From positions 984,084 through 1,048,083 of the forward strand of contig JAREIK010003088.1 of the NCBI GenBank assembly GCA_029783825.1: 64,000 nucleotides of DNA, given 5' to 3'. Below the pieces are notes generated by a model. It saw only the letters and a program-made list of their open reading frames with translations, was not told where the DNA came from and did no database searches. Position numbers and translations under genes: made by a program. This document shows positions 38,915 to 52,400 of this stretch, piece by piece. Every line of letters begins with the position of its first letter. Position 1 is the first letter of the stretch. The stretch is from Sapria himalayana (lineage: Eukaryota; Streptophyta; Magnoliopsida; Malpighiales; Rafflesiaceae).

Positions 38915-41900
38915 TATAAAAGAAAAAGAAAAAACACTCATAATTCGAGCATTCTAATATATAAAGTATATAAAATACAATTCTAAAGCATCAAAACCAA
39001 CGCAACTAAACAATATGTATGTGTGGGTACTCAAATATATGGTGTAGTGAGTTTGATGTATCCAAGGAACAAAATGAAGGCAGGAACTCCTTGACCAGAT
39101 TTTATGCCACTCAACAATCAAAAAGAAGCAAAATGGAGGTAGCAACTTCTACAAGAGAACAAAATAACAGAATTTCTGCCAACAGCTTAATTGTAGTATT
39201 GTTTGCTTCATCTGCACTGCACAACAACTAAAGAGAGATTGAAAACATACCTTATAAGATAAAATGTATCATCCAACCACTGCTTCCCTTTATTTAACTC
39301 CTCTGGACTCATTCGCTTCACAGAATTTCCATAGCTGTGTTTATGAAAACAGATCAGGAAATGAATTACGAATTGAATCATGCAGATTAAAAATATTAAA
39401 AAAAAAAAATTGTATATAAAAAAAAGTTATCTGCTGAGGATAAATTTACTTCGGATCAAACACATCTGATAGATTTAAATGAATATTGTCGATGAACTTC
39501 ATAGTACCGACAAATAGGAACTCTACCGATGATGATCTCGACGAAGAACTAGAGACAGCGTACAGTCATCAATCTCACTCACTCCCTCTGAGGCACTTTC
39601 TAACTAGAGGTGTCGACTCGAGCACAGCATGAAAATATTATGTCTGGCATGGCATGCCCTGGTTCAGAGCCCGGACTGGACCACCAGCCTTGTACTGGGC
39701 CATGGCACCAATTGGGCCGGGCCGTGCCAGGCCAGAGTTTCTGACCTGCATGCTGCGAAAGACAATGCACGACACGACCCGGAATGCCAGCCATTGCAAG
39801 CCGATTTCAGCCCGACTGGCCAAACCAGCTATCCTGAATGAACCAGACTAGCCTGAACCTGATCTGAGCTAGCTTGACCATTGTCTGGCCCGACTTAGCG
39901 CACAACACAGCATAACCCGGCAGAACCCAAGCAAGAGACGGGCCAAAGGGTCATGTCATACTAAATATCATGTTGTACCGAGCAAGGCACGATGGCCCGG
40001 ATTGGTATAAAAATGAGTCATGTTGGCCTGATATGGCCCATTTAATACCTCTATTTCTATCTCAACTATTTGAAATAAACAAACTTTCATTATTCTCTCA
40101 TTCAGGTTCAAGTACCCAAACCTTTAATAAATTATGTCGTCTAAAAAGGTAATTATCATTCATTCCAATAAAACTTTAGTCCTTGGGAAAGGTGCATAAT
40201 TGATAGCTAATGGATGTTTACGGCATTTTATTTACATGTCTTGACACGCGTTCATGATTATGTTGTTATTAAAGATAATGAGATAAATTTTTCAATTAAA
40301 GAATTTTTTTCAACCAAAAATTTAAGCTACCATTTTTTATGCATGTTGTTTTAGCAAAAATATATTTTGATTCAATATATAACTCCAATCAAAATATAAG
40401 AATCATAAAAAAAATAAATTATTTATTAATAATCCAACTAGACATTTTGTGTATTGTTATTGTTACAATTTACATTCTTTTTTATTTTATGTTTATGATA
40501 AAAATATATAAATTTTAAGCAATTTCAATCTTTTATACATATTTATATAAAGAATTATGAAATTCATTTGTATTTGTGAGATATATATATATATCTTCTT
40601 GTTACGTGCATGTATCTGCTTCTTTTTTCGTGTATATGATATCAAAGCCAAATATTGCACACCCTAGTGAAAGAAATTATACAATTAAAACTAATTTGAA
40701 AATTAATAATTGTGCTATTGCATGGTGTGTGCCATTGTGTGACAAAAAAAAACATAACATTGTTATTAGTGATCCGACTTAGAGGTGTCAAACGGGCCAA
40801 CATGGGCTGGCCCGGCCCGGCCCATTTTTTTAGGGCACGATCGTGCTTCCGTGCCGGGCCGGACACGGTTACTGTATCGTGATGTGCCCAGCCCAGCACG
40901 GTTTAAAAAACTGGGCCCGGCACGGCCCGCAGGCACGGCAGGCCTTGCCAGGCCCGCTCGGGCTTGCCTGTCCGAGCGGTTCGAAATACGGGAGACCGCG
41001 GGTCGGGTCAAATCAGACCCGACCCGCGGTCTTTTTTTGCGGGAGGGGCATCGTGGGGTCGGGCACACGGGACACCCGGCACGGGATAAACCCGTGCCGG
41101 TGTGCTATGCCGCGGGCCGAACCGTGCCGGGCCAGGCACGGCACGGCTCGTGCCAAACCTGGGCACGGCACAGGCCCAGGCACGAAATTTTTCCGTGCCG
41201 TGCCCCGTGTCGGGCCGGGCCGACCCGGCCCGGTTGACACCTATAATCCGACTAGATATTATATGTATTGTTATTGTTATAATTTTTATTCTTCTTTATT
41301 TTATGATTATGATAAAAATATACAACTTGTAGAATATTTCAATCATTTATACATATTTATATAGAGAATTATGAATTTCATTTGTGTCTGTGTGATACAC
41401 ACACACACACACACAAATACACATATAGATGTTTTCTTGTTTAGCGCATGTATATGTTTAGCACACCTATATGTTCTTTATTCTTGTAAATGATATCAAA
41501 GCCAGATATTGGACACCCTAGAAAGAAAAATTATACCACAAAACTAATGTGAAGAATCATAATGTTGTGCTATTGTGTGGTGTGTGGTGTTGTGTGACAC
41601 AGTGACATAAAAAAACATGATGTTGTGATGCATGGAGCATGGTGCCGCCCTCAGTTTCAAGTGTGCAGGTGATCCGGCTGACCACAAAAAACCAGTCAGT
41701 GCCAATCCGGCAAGACCCATTTGAAGCCACTAGCCAGGAGACAAAAAATTTTATATCTTCATGCCTCTCCCAAACAATATCCTACATGAAAGCACAATGA
41801 AATATAGGCAAGTTCGTGATGCTTTTGTGACACATAGTGAGACCAAGATAGGAAAAGAGAAAAACTTGTTAATGTTTCAAGAAATAAACAAAAACTCACG

Positions 41901-44900
41901 GAGCATCGAAGAAAGGCTTCTTCAGGTACTTCTCCAAAAGCTTCCTAGCATGAACTGAAACCTATGGGATAATTGCAAAAAAAAATAATAATAAATAAAT
42001 AAATAAAATAAAAATAAAAAATAAAAAAAAAAAAAAACGAAAAGTCCATAAAAAATTCAAAACAAAAATATCATTTCTGATTAAAGTCTAACACAAAGGA
42101 CATATCTTTTCATTAATATTTAATATTGAATTTTATATCACTTATGTAGATAAAAAATAAGAAAAAAAATTAATCATGACTAGCTTGTTAAATATTATTT
42201 ATCATACTTCCAAACTCATCTCATAACAAAATTATAATTATCAACAAAATAATTTCTAAAAAATAATTGTGTGACATTTTATATTAAATATTTATTTCAT
42301 TTTTCTGCATTTTAATTCTCAATATGGTATCAGAGCTGAAGATGTGCATGGTAGTTCGACATTACAAACCCTAGAAGAGCACCCACCATAATCTATAACA
42401 AAAAAAAAATGAAAGGCAGCAAGCTAGCAGACTATAAACACAGCAAGGGCGCACAAACGGGCATGCATAATGCCTGGCAAGAGGTGGGCACAATTCCCAA
42501 CATGCACACAATGGTAGCGAGTAGAACATAGTGGAGGCATGCATTGCATGGTGAATTTTTATCAACAAACCCTCAAGGGAATGCAGTGTAAGATTGTCGC
42601 TGATGTCATTGCACAAAAATTGATGCTGACAAATAGCAATGTAAAAAAATAAGAATCCAGTGCACTAGCTTTTTTTACTTTTGGAGAAATTACAATTTTA
42701 TGATATGATATGGATTATCACAGCTGAGATGAATGAAAAAAAAAACTATATCCATTATATTCACTATCGGAGGATTAGTCATGCGAAAAATAATTATTGA
42801 ATATTATTTTCAAAAAAAAAATATAAAAATTTACATAATAGAGAGAGCGAAACAAAAAAAAAAACTAACTGCCGAAGTCATTCAAGAGATCTCACAAAAT
42901 ATGTTAACTATGATAATTGTTAGAAAGAAATATATAAAAAACTCATATTTAAGACAGTAATAGATCATTCTTTTTTTTTTTTTTTGAATATCGCTTGTCA
43001 TTTCATTTTTACTCACTCTAGACTCTAATATTATCAACATAGATATAAATATTCATATTACCGATAATCATACTTTATTATCACTAATGAAAAATATTTA
43101 AAAATTATTTAATATGATATTATTTAGTTTACCTCATTATCACTTTCTAGGATCAATATATTCTAAGTATTTTTGAATGAGAAAACTAGAGTTTATGCTC
43201 TCTTCGACAATAAGATCACCCTCTAAATATATGGGTATTTTGGATTCATTACTAGTACATTCTCAGTTTATGCACTTATCACTAGCCAAGTTGATACTAG
43301 TCTTCAAGATATTTTGACTATAATATGTGAAAGATCAACTAGGATAGCTTACCAGAACTTTATATCCTATAAATCAATCTGATTTAGGTAGAAACTCATT
43401 CAATATGATATACTTAAACGTATGAAGATATGGTAGAGATATAACTAAAGAAAACTTTGGTATTTGATTACATTTGTATATGACTCCTTGAGAAAAACAT
43501 ATTACATAGTAGATATATGATTACTTGAGGTATGGCTAAAGAAAAACTTCATATCCTACAGACATATAAAGATATTTTGTGACAGATAATAATTTTTTTT
43601 ATTTTTTAAACTTTTCACAAAATTATAAAACCAATTTAATAAAATTATTAAAAAAAAACTATACAACAATAATTGAAAAAAAAAATAACCATATAATTGA
43701 AATTGTTCCAACATTCCTACTGGAAAGAATATTTAGAAATGTTTTTTGAGAGACATTATTTTAATCATAATATATTTCATAAATCAAATTCTCATCAAAT
43801 TTTTCTTAGTGCACATCCTTTAAGATTCTACATCACGGAGAAAAATATTTATCTTGATATCAAATTTTTTGAATTTATTTATTTTATCTTTAGTCACTCT
43901 TTAGGACATGGAAAACAAGTATCTAAGGTCTTAAGATATATTTTTCTTGACTACTCTAATATCCAAAAAGAGTACCAATAATTTTCATCAAAAATAGATA
44001 GAATTTTAGCGACTATAAATATTGTATTTTTTTGATTATAACTTATTCTTTAATGAGCCTAAAAATAATATGAAGTCAAATGTTGCACATGGATTCAATA
44101 CTCTACCTCTCATATATAGTTCTGTCTATACCACATATTAGTAAAGAAGACTGCCGCTTGTTATCTATAGTTCTATCTATAACACCTATTAGTAAAGAGA
44201 GTAACTCATCAACAATATTTAATTATGATGATATTCAATATCATGTCACTCTCATATAGTAATCACCTACCAATAAGTTTAGATCAAATTGAGTATGACG
44301 AGAGTAAGGATTCTTGATTAGAAGAATCTCATTTAGACTCATTGATATTATTGTACAAGATTCTGCACTAGTACAGACTCATGTTAAGTTGTCAACAAGA
44401 AGAATTTCCATCCATGACATGGAGTCTATACCAAAAGAGAAAGACATGCTCAACATTGTCAGACTTGAAACAAGCCTACCAAAAACTCAGACAATACTAT
44501 AATCGATCATTCTAATTTTGATCTTCTGATTGCTCTCAAAAAGAAACGGAGGAATTATACCCAGTACTTAATTTTACAGATTTTATCATATTCTTGTCTT
44601 TTTTTTTCTTTTTTTTCCTTTTTTTTGATGGAACTAACATATCTACATCTTCTTCTAAGACATTATCTCATTTAAAATAATGTTACACCAAGATAAAAGA
44701 TATGCATATCTTCATTTCTAATAAAATTTAGAAATAATATCATGATCTTCAGAAAGATATATTATCAATGCAGGTGTGTTTTCATTGTAAATATAAATCC
44801 AGATAAGAAAGTAAATCACCTTAATAAAAAACTTAAGGCGATGACATACACTCAGATATTTGGAATGAAGTACTAGGATATTTACTCTTTAATGATCAAT

Positions 44901-47900
44901 ATGACCTTAATATGTATTCTTATTTCTTTTGCAGTATCTCACAATTAAAAAATTAATTAGATAGTCATGAAGAACATATTTTTTTCATGATAACCTTGAG
45001 GAATAAATATATATGAAGTAACCTCCAAATTTTTCAGCAGTACAGCAAGGTATAGTTTGTAGATCGCAAAGGTATTGCATGACCTTAAGCAATCAACAAT
45101 ATCTAAGTTTGTGAAGTTTTTATAAGTAGTTACTTCGTGTGAGCTACACATGTATGTTACTAAGTTTTATTTTTTTATTTAAAGTAGTAATGACATGATA
45201 ATTTTACTGATTATCTACGTAAATGATATTTTAATTACAATATATAATAAATTTTGGATCATCCAACTTAAGAAATGTCTTCAAATATATTTTTATACAA
45301 AATACCTTTGGAGACTCTTGCAGATATTATTATATTATCATACAAATAACTTATTATATGAAAAATATTATATTATCATAGAAGTGATATGTACTTAATA
45401 TTGCTATAGACATTAGTCTTTTAGGTTGTGCTCTAAGAGAAGAGATACTCTTATTGATCCATATACTGACTTTACTTCTAACACAACACCTCTAATTAAC
45501 TCTCCTAATTATATGCAAATCATAAAAAAGATTAACTATATATTATGATCCAACCAAATTTAGCATGCAAAATCACTATAGTTAATCATTTCTTATATTT
45601 CCATTGACATGTTTACCTTGACATAGTATTTTATATACTGTGGTATATGAAAAATCTCTAAAATTTGGGATCTTTTCAGAGATCATGAATACTTACAATT
45701 GGTCGGGTATTCAAATTCGATTTTAACACCAATATGCGCCAAAATTTAGTCTACAACAAAATTTTATATTTTTCTGGAGACAACAATGTCTCTTGAAAAA
45801 TATAAAATACTTGTGAGATAATGATAATTACTTGTGAGATATTTTAAATATAATATCTGCTTGAGGAGATCGAGTATACATCATCTTCTTACATTATTTT
45901 ATATTATTACAGTCAGGCAGCAAAGCTTATAACTTTAAATCCCATATTTCATGAATAACAAAGTACATCGAAATAGATCATTTCTTCCTCGTATAAAAGA
46001 TTCAGGATAAAATCATTACTACATAATACTTCATGCAACAAAGCTACAAGCAAATATTTTGACAAAAAACCCTAAAGAGATCTAAACTTACATTTATTCC
46101 TTCAAACCAAATATTACTGACTTGTATGCACTAATTTTGATAGTGAGTGTTGATCTTTATTTATCTTTTTTTTTATTTTGATACTTTTAATAGGAGCAAC
46201 CAGTCTATGGAATACCCCAATCAGCATTTTAATTATATAAGAGCACTAGTTGTATGACATTATATATATTTAATATTTATTTTTTGTATTTTAATTGCTA
46301 ACATATATAACGATATGGATATGATAATTAGGATGGAATTATGATTTTGTAAATTTAAATAAAAAATAAAGGTTGAATATTAGCTATTAATTATTATTAT
46401 TATTATTAAAAATGTATTATTATTATTTACAAATTAATATTTTGTATTTTTTATAAAAAAAATAAATAATAATAAAAATAAATAATAATAAAAATAAATA
46501 ATAATAAAATATTTTGTATTTTATAATATTTCACATTTATATTTGTTATAATATAATTATATCCTTAAAATGAAAATTGTTAAATATTGATGTTATTAAA
46601 ATTTGGAGTAAACTTTAATAATAAGAGTACTTATAACATAAAAAATGATTATCAAATATAACTACGTTATATAAAATGACAACAAAATATAAAAAGGCAT
46701 GAATCTAAGTGCAAAAGGCAAGATTCATAGGCAACATGCAATTTTTGTGATGTGGTGTTCCTTGTAGTCTTCAAACTTGTAAATATTTTTTATAGAAACA
46801 ATGGATCTCAAGTCATTATTTCCAAAATATGGTGCACATGATATATATTAGTTATAAAAAAGTTGACATGAGGAGAGCATCCATAATATTTATTATTTTA
46901 AATATAAATATATTCACTGAACATCATACAAATATGAATGAATGCATATTCTATTGGATTTCAATGCAGTAACTTTCTCTGTTTTACTTTCAATTACTCA
47001 GAATATATGGGTTCCAAAATCTCTATTACACGTCGCTATAGTTTTCTTTTTATTTTTGTTATTTTTTGTACTGACAGAAGTACTTTACATGTGGGTTACC
47101 CCAATGACTTTTACTAGTTAAATAAGGACATTTAGTATATGAATTTTAAAAAGTATTATTTTTATTTATTTTTTTTAATATTTTTATGTTAATATGATAT
47201 CGAAACAAGATTTGAACAAAAAATATTTTTTTCTTTAACAAAAATAAGAGCGACAAGTGTGTGCATTAGTAGTGACAAACACGTAAGGTGGTGAGAACCT
47301 AAGAAGCAGAGATACGGATACGAACACAGAAATACGACAAAGCAGGATATGAGAATACTATAAATTTTAAAAAATTAGGATACGGATACAATTAAGATAA
47401 TACATGATAAAAAAAATAAATACAAATATTATCCTTAAAAAATAATACAAATAAATAAAAAAATGCTCAAATATTATTTTTACAAACATTCAAACATAAA
47501 TATAAGAAATATTAAAACAAGTGAATCTTGACTTTAAAATATGATTATCTATATATTTGTCTACAAAAATTATATTGATAAGTAATATATCCTCTTTCTT
47601 TTCTTTTATCTAATTTTACTTCTTTTGTAACGCACGGTCATAATGGAGCATTATCATCAAGATCTTGATAATTCTGTTAATTACTTAAAGGCTCAAAATT
47701 ATAACTCAATATATTGTATAATTCTGCAAAAAAAAATATGCATTTAAATAAATCTATATTATAAAACTAAAACTATTATACTTAAATATTACATATTTAT
47801 ATATTGCATATATTACATATTGCATACAATAAAAATCATGCATATTTATATTACATACTTCAAAATAATTTGTTTATTATTTTTTGCATATTTATTAAAC

Positions 47901-49416
47901 AATCATAAATTAAAAATTAAAATTAAAAATAATGAATTTAAATCCCCCCTCCCCCTCATGTTACAGCTTCAAGTTCACTGACTCCATTTATTTCTTATCA
48001 TGAATTTACAATAAAATATATAGCTAAGTTTATTGCTAAAATTGATCTTTCGATTTGATTTTTTAAAAATATTTGACAATTTCATCTTATGTATAGATAC
48101 ATCCAGCATACATATCATAAGATTTATAGAACGACTAATAAAAATGATATTATAAAAATTTATAATATTAAAAAATATTTAATAATTTATAATATTAGAA
48201 GACAAAGTTGAATGGTCTCATACTCTCTGTGATGTCCGATATTTAATTTTGGACTAGTCATGATGACAATGCATTCGCATATATTTCTATTTATTTTATT
48301 AATTCTATGTAGAAACTAGATACAAAAATATTAGTATGTCAAGATATCATATCTTGGTATGATGACAAGTACGTTTATTTAAAAATAATAAATCTCATGT
48401 TTTAGTCTAATCATACGTAACCTCTCTAATTTTCTACGATGAGGGTGACGAGATATTAATCTGTCAGACCTTGTTCAAAAAGTCTTGTGCACTAAATACA
48501 ATATTTTATCTTTAGTTATTTGCAGAGTGCTACAATGAGATAAGGAACTCTCACAATATTTCTTCTTTTATATATGGGTGCATCCATTTTAAATCATAAA
48601 TGTTGTACTAATTAACATTGTAATACCTATCATTATTTTACTTTCAATTTTAATAAATATAAAAAAAAAAATCCATGTCATCCAATATCTAACAATTACT
48701 GACAAAATACATGTTTTAAAAATTTCTGTTTCACATGATTCAGCACCGTACCTTCCACTTCCTCGCTGATCTATCTGGTTTCTAATTAACTACACCCCTT
48801 TGAAACAACTTACTGTGTATTTGCGATCTGGTCTTATGTGTTGAATTACTTCACAAACAATATCTCCAGTTCAGCAACAAAAATTTTGAAATAAGAAAAT
48901 GTAAATTACAAGAAAGCAAGATACCTTGTTCTCCATGGAGCAAAATGCAAATTTCCAACCAACACTTCTATTAAGATTACATAAAAGAGCATCAATCCAC
49001 TCGCTCTTGCCTGAATTGGGAACCCCGGTCAGGATACTCAGCTCCCCGGGTACAATCTGAACAAATACCACGAATTAAAAATGGCTCCCTAGTCTCCATC
49101 ATTGAGCAAACTATTAAGAACCAGCGATGGTTTATTATTCAATTGACATGAGTAGATTTGATTGAGGTTTGTTTAGTTGAGTAAATTTGGTTGGGTTAAT
49201 CTTCTATATTATTTATTTAGGGATAGAGTACAATAAAACAATAATATAACAAAAGTTGAATAAGAAAACATAAAATTCTGTTGACTATAACATTATCCAC
49301 TTTATATCTTTTATATAACTAATGAACACAATAACTTGAATCTCCTAAGTTGATGCAATAATGTCCCATCCACTAAGCTTTTAAAAAAAAGTATAGAATC
49401 ACACAACAGAATTCAT

Positions 49417-49460
<44 letters not shown>

Positions 49461-52400
49461 TGTGGGTGTGGGTGTGTGTAGTATTTTGAAATAAATTAAT
49501 AAATAGTATCTTTTTCTATTTTTTCTTTCTTCTCTCTCCTTTCTTTCTTCCTTCTCCAACTCAGGAACCCTAGGCATCCCAAAATCAAAATATCTAAGGA
49601 ACTTAGATGACTTGAAAGAGACGCATGATAACATTCATGGTGGTGCATTTTTTGCCAGTGCTAGCAGCAATGTGCATCGGAGTTTGACATTAATAACGAT
49701 GGCATCGCCGTGCTATAAAGGTAAAGGGTTTTTACATCTTGGATTGAGTGGACAATACCCATAGGATGCATGAAAGCGATTTTGAGGTGGTCAAGTAAGC
49801 CTACGGTGTTTCCAAGGATGGGTGTGGTGGTGGTTCGTGTGGTTGCGCCAAAACAGCACCTACATGATGTTGTGGTTCATGTAATTGGCGCATGGGTGTG
49901 GTGCAATGGTGATTCTATTGTGTAGTGCAGAAGAATATAAAGATATTTGCATGTGCATATTATAATCAAGTAAAAATTAGCTAGCGAAGGAACGAATTAT
50001 TAGTTCTTGTGGCACATGTAAGAAGTGGTGAGAGTTGTCTACGTCGATAAACTCGTCGAGGATGTTTCAGGGCTCACGGGGTGAGGTTATGCAGTAGGCT
50101 GCATGATCAATGCGTGTTGTATCTTTCAAATGTATACTTACTGATTTTGTCATGCTTATTCGTGAAGAATATTTCAGACTTATTTACTCCGGTGCTACTA
50201 GCACCGGCTAAGATAATCTTACATCTATGATTCTTTCATCTCGCATCACTTCGGACTCCTGAGAAATTGATTAAAGAGCCAATATTTATGACATATGTAG
50301 AAGTGTCAAACGGGCCGGGCCGGGCACGGTTACCGTACCGTGCCGTGCCCGGCCCGGCACGGTTTAAAAACAGCCGAGCCCAGCACGGCCCGTAGGCACG
50401 GCGGGCTGTGCCGTGCCTTGCTTGGCCCACTCGGGCTTGCCTGTCCGAGTGGTTCGGGATACGGGGGGACCGCGGGTAGGGTAGAATCAGACCCAACCTG
50501 CGGTCTTTTTTTGCGGGAGGGGCATCCTGGGGTCGGGCTCACGGGACAGACCCATGCCGGTGTGGCGTGCCGCGGGCCGAACCGTGTCGGGTCAGGCATG
50601 GCACAGCACGGCTCGTGCCTAACCCGGGCACGGCACGAGCCCGGGCACAGAATTTTTCCGTGCCGTGCCTCGTTCCAGGCCTGGCCGGGCCGGCCCGGTT
50701 GACACCTCTAGACATATGTGATCTTACATTTTGGTTTTTTGTAGATTTTAGAGCTTTTGACATTATTATACCAAATGACATCATTATATGGGTCACATAG
50801 TGTGACAATATAATATTTAATCTTTTCTTTTGATATAAGTACTTTTTATTTCATAATTTCATTATAATTTATTTTTAATTACTTATTTTACAAAATAACT
50901 ATGTAGTAATATTTTTTTTTTAATTTTATGATATTCCTATACATGATCCACAAATCAAGGGATGAGTGCTCTGGGATTGAGTGAGATGGACATCAACTAT
51001 TTTTATTCACCCATTTGAGCTCCTTCATGTGCTTGGCTAGAAAAGAATCGATAATCATACACTCATCTTAGATATTCATTATTGGATAAGTTTAAGGTTC
51101 TGAGTCAAATATTTAAGGATCATGTAATATGATCACATGTGATAACTTAAAAATATTTTATTTTATTATTTTTAATTATTATTATACTAAATATATATGA
51201 TTGTCAGTTTTAAAAAATATATATTTTTTATCAATATTTATAAAATTTTATGAAAAAAATATAAATTCATTTAATTGTAACAATAAATTATCAAGTATTA
51301 CTTTTAAATATAATTTTTATCAATTTTCTTAGTCTTCGAGTAACATTAAATGTTATCTCCTACCGAAGAATTGATATTAAGTAACAACACTCCAGCACAG
51401 AATAAAATGGTTTAAAAATTTTGGTATTTAGTTGAGACAAATGACCCACTCTTAGCATATTTGAGTGCCCCCATATAACATTGGAAAGAAATAATATTAA
51501 CCAAAAAACTTCATAATCAACTGAATGTCACCCAAGAGAGATAGATTCTTTTACCTTCTACCTATGATTTTCAAATGTACTGATATTGTTCAAGATCTAT
51601 GTGTGTCAAGTGGGTCAGGCGGCCAGGGCACGGCACGAGGCACAGCCTGACTGAACTGGGTATGGCCTAATACAGCCCGACTAAATCATGTCTGGCCCGG
51701 CACGGCACAGTCTCAAACCATGCCGGACGGGGGTCGAGCCAGCTCAAGGCACGGCTTGCGCCGTGCTGGGTTGTGGATGTCGTGCTTCGTGCCTGGCCAA
51801 GAATAGCCTATGTGCCTGGACCATTGGCACGGTCCAACGGCCCACGAGGAATAACCCGACTGGTTACGAGTTACAAAGAATACGACGCCCAATCCGCCCA
51901 CTTCCCAATAATGGTTAACTTTGAACTTCGAAACGATCGCCACATGGTGTGGAATGGCAGGGTGAGGTAGGTTTTATTAATGAACCCGACCCACTCAGCC
52001 ACGTAGGTTTATTATTTTAATGTTTTAACAATTATATTTATTAATGAACCAACAGATCTGATTCAGCAAAGTCCCCCCAAACCCAACACAATCGCTTTAG
52101 CATTAGGCCAAATAGAGCTGGCCCTGGTAGATGGTATCACACAACAGGATCTGGCTGAGCTTACCGTATGCTCAGCCTGACCCGTTGCTTGTTGGTTCAG
52201 GGCTTGGCTGAGGTGGCGGGCGCACCACCTACTCACATCGCACCGCATCCGCACCTGAGTCCCGAGAGCCAAATGCCTGAACCCAAACCCAACCCACATT
52301 TCAAATCCTGATGGTAAAAATCCAAAAAAAAAAAACTCAACATTCCTTCAAGGTAAGACGTACTTGTTATAGATCACTAACTTGAAAGAAAAAAAAATAA

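Larger units (their letters stand above)
40430..41625 (+). repeat. Direct repeat of LTR-PBS-like units with a MITE at the junction
   Basis: Unit 1 (about 40430-40779) and unit 2 (about 41246-41620) align along their length (AATCC.ACTAGA, TTGTTATTGTTA, CATATTTATATA.AGAATTATGA, GATATCAAAGCCA.ATATTG, CACCCTAG). Each holds TGATATCAAAGCC, a one- or two-base variant of the TGGTATCAGAGC primer-binding site of Copia elements. They are probably two LTR-end fragments in tandem. Confidence 0.65.

Noticed and set aside
40642..41364. Several Arg/Gly/Pro-rich frames on both strands (also 50236-50808 and 39600-39850)
   Set aside because: They lie entirely within GC-rich MITEs, where stops are rare by composition; no conserved motifs.
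52063..52299. 78-residue minus-strand frame in a GC-richer island
   Set aside because: No recognisable domain and adjacent to MITE sequence; not enough to call a gene.
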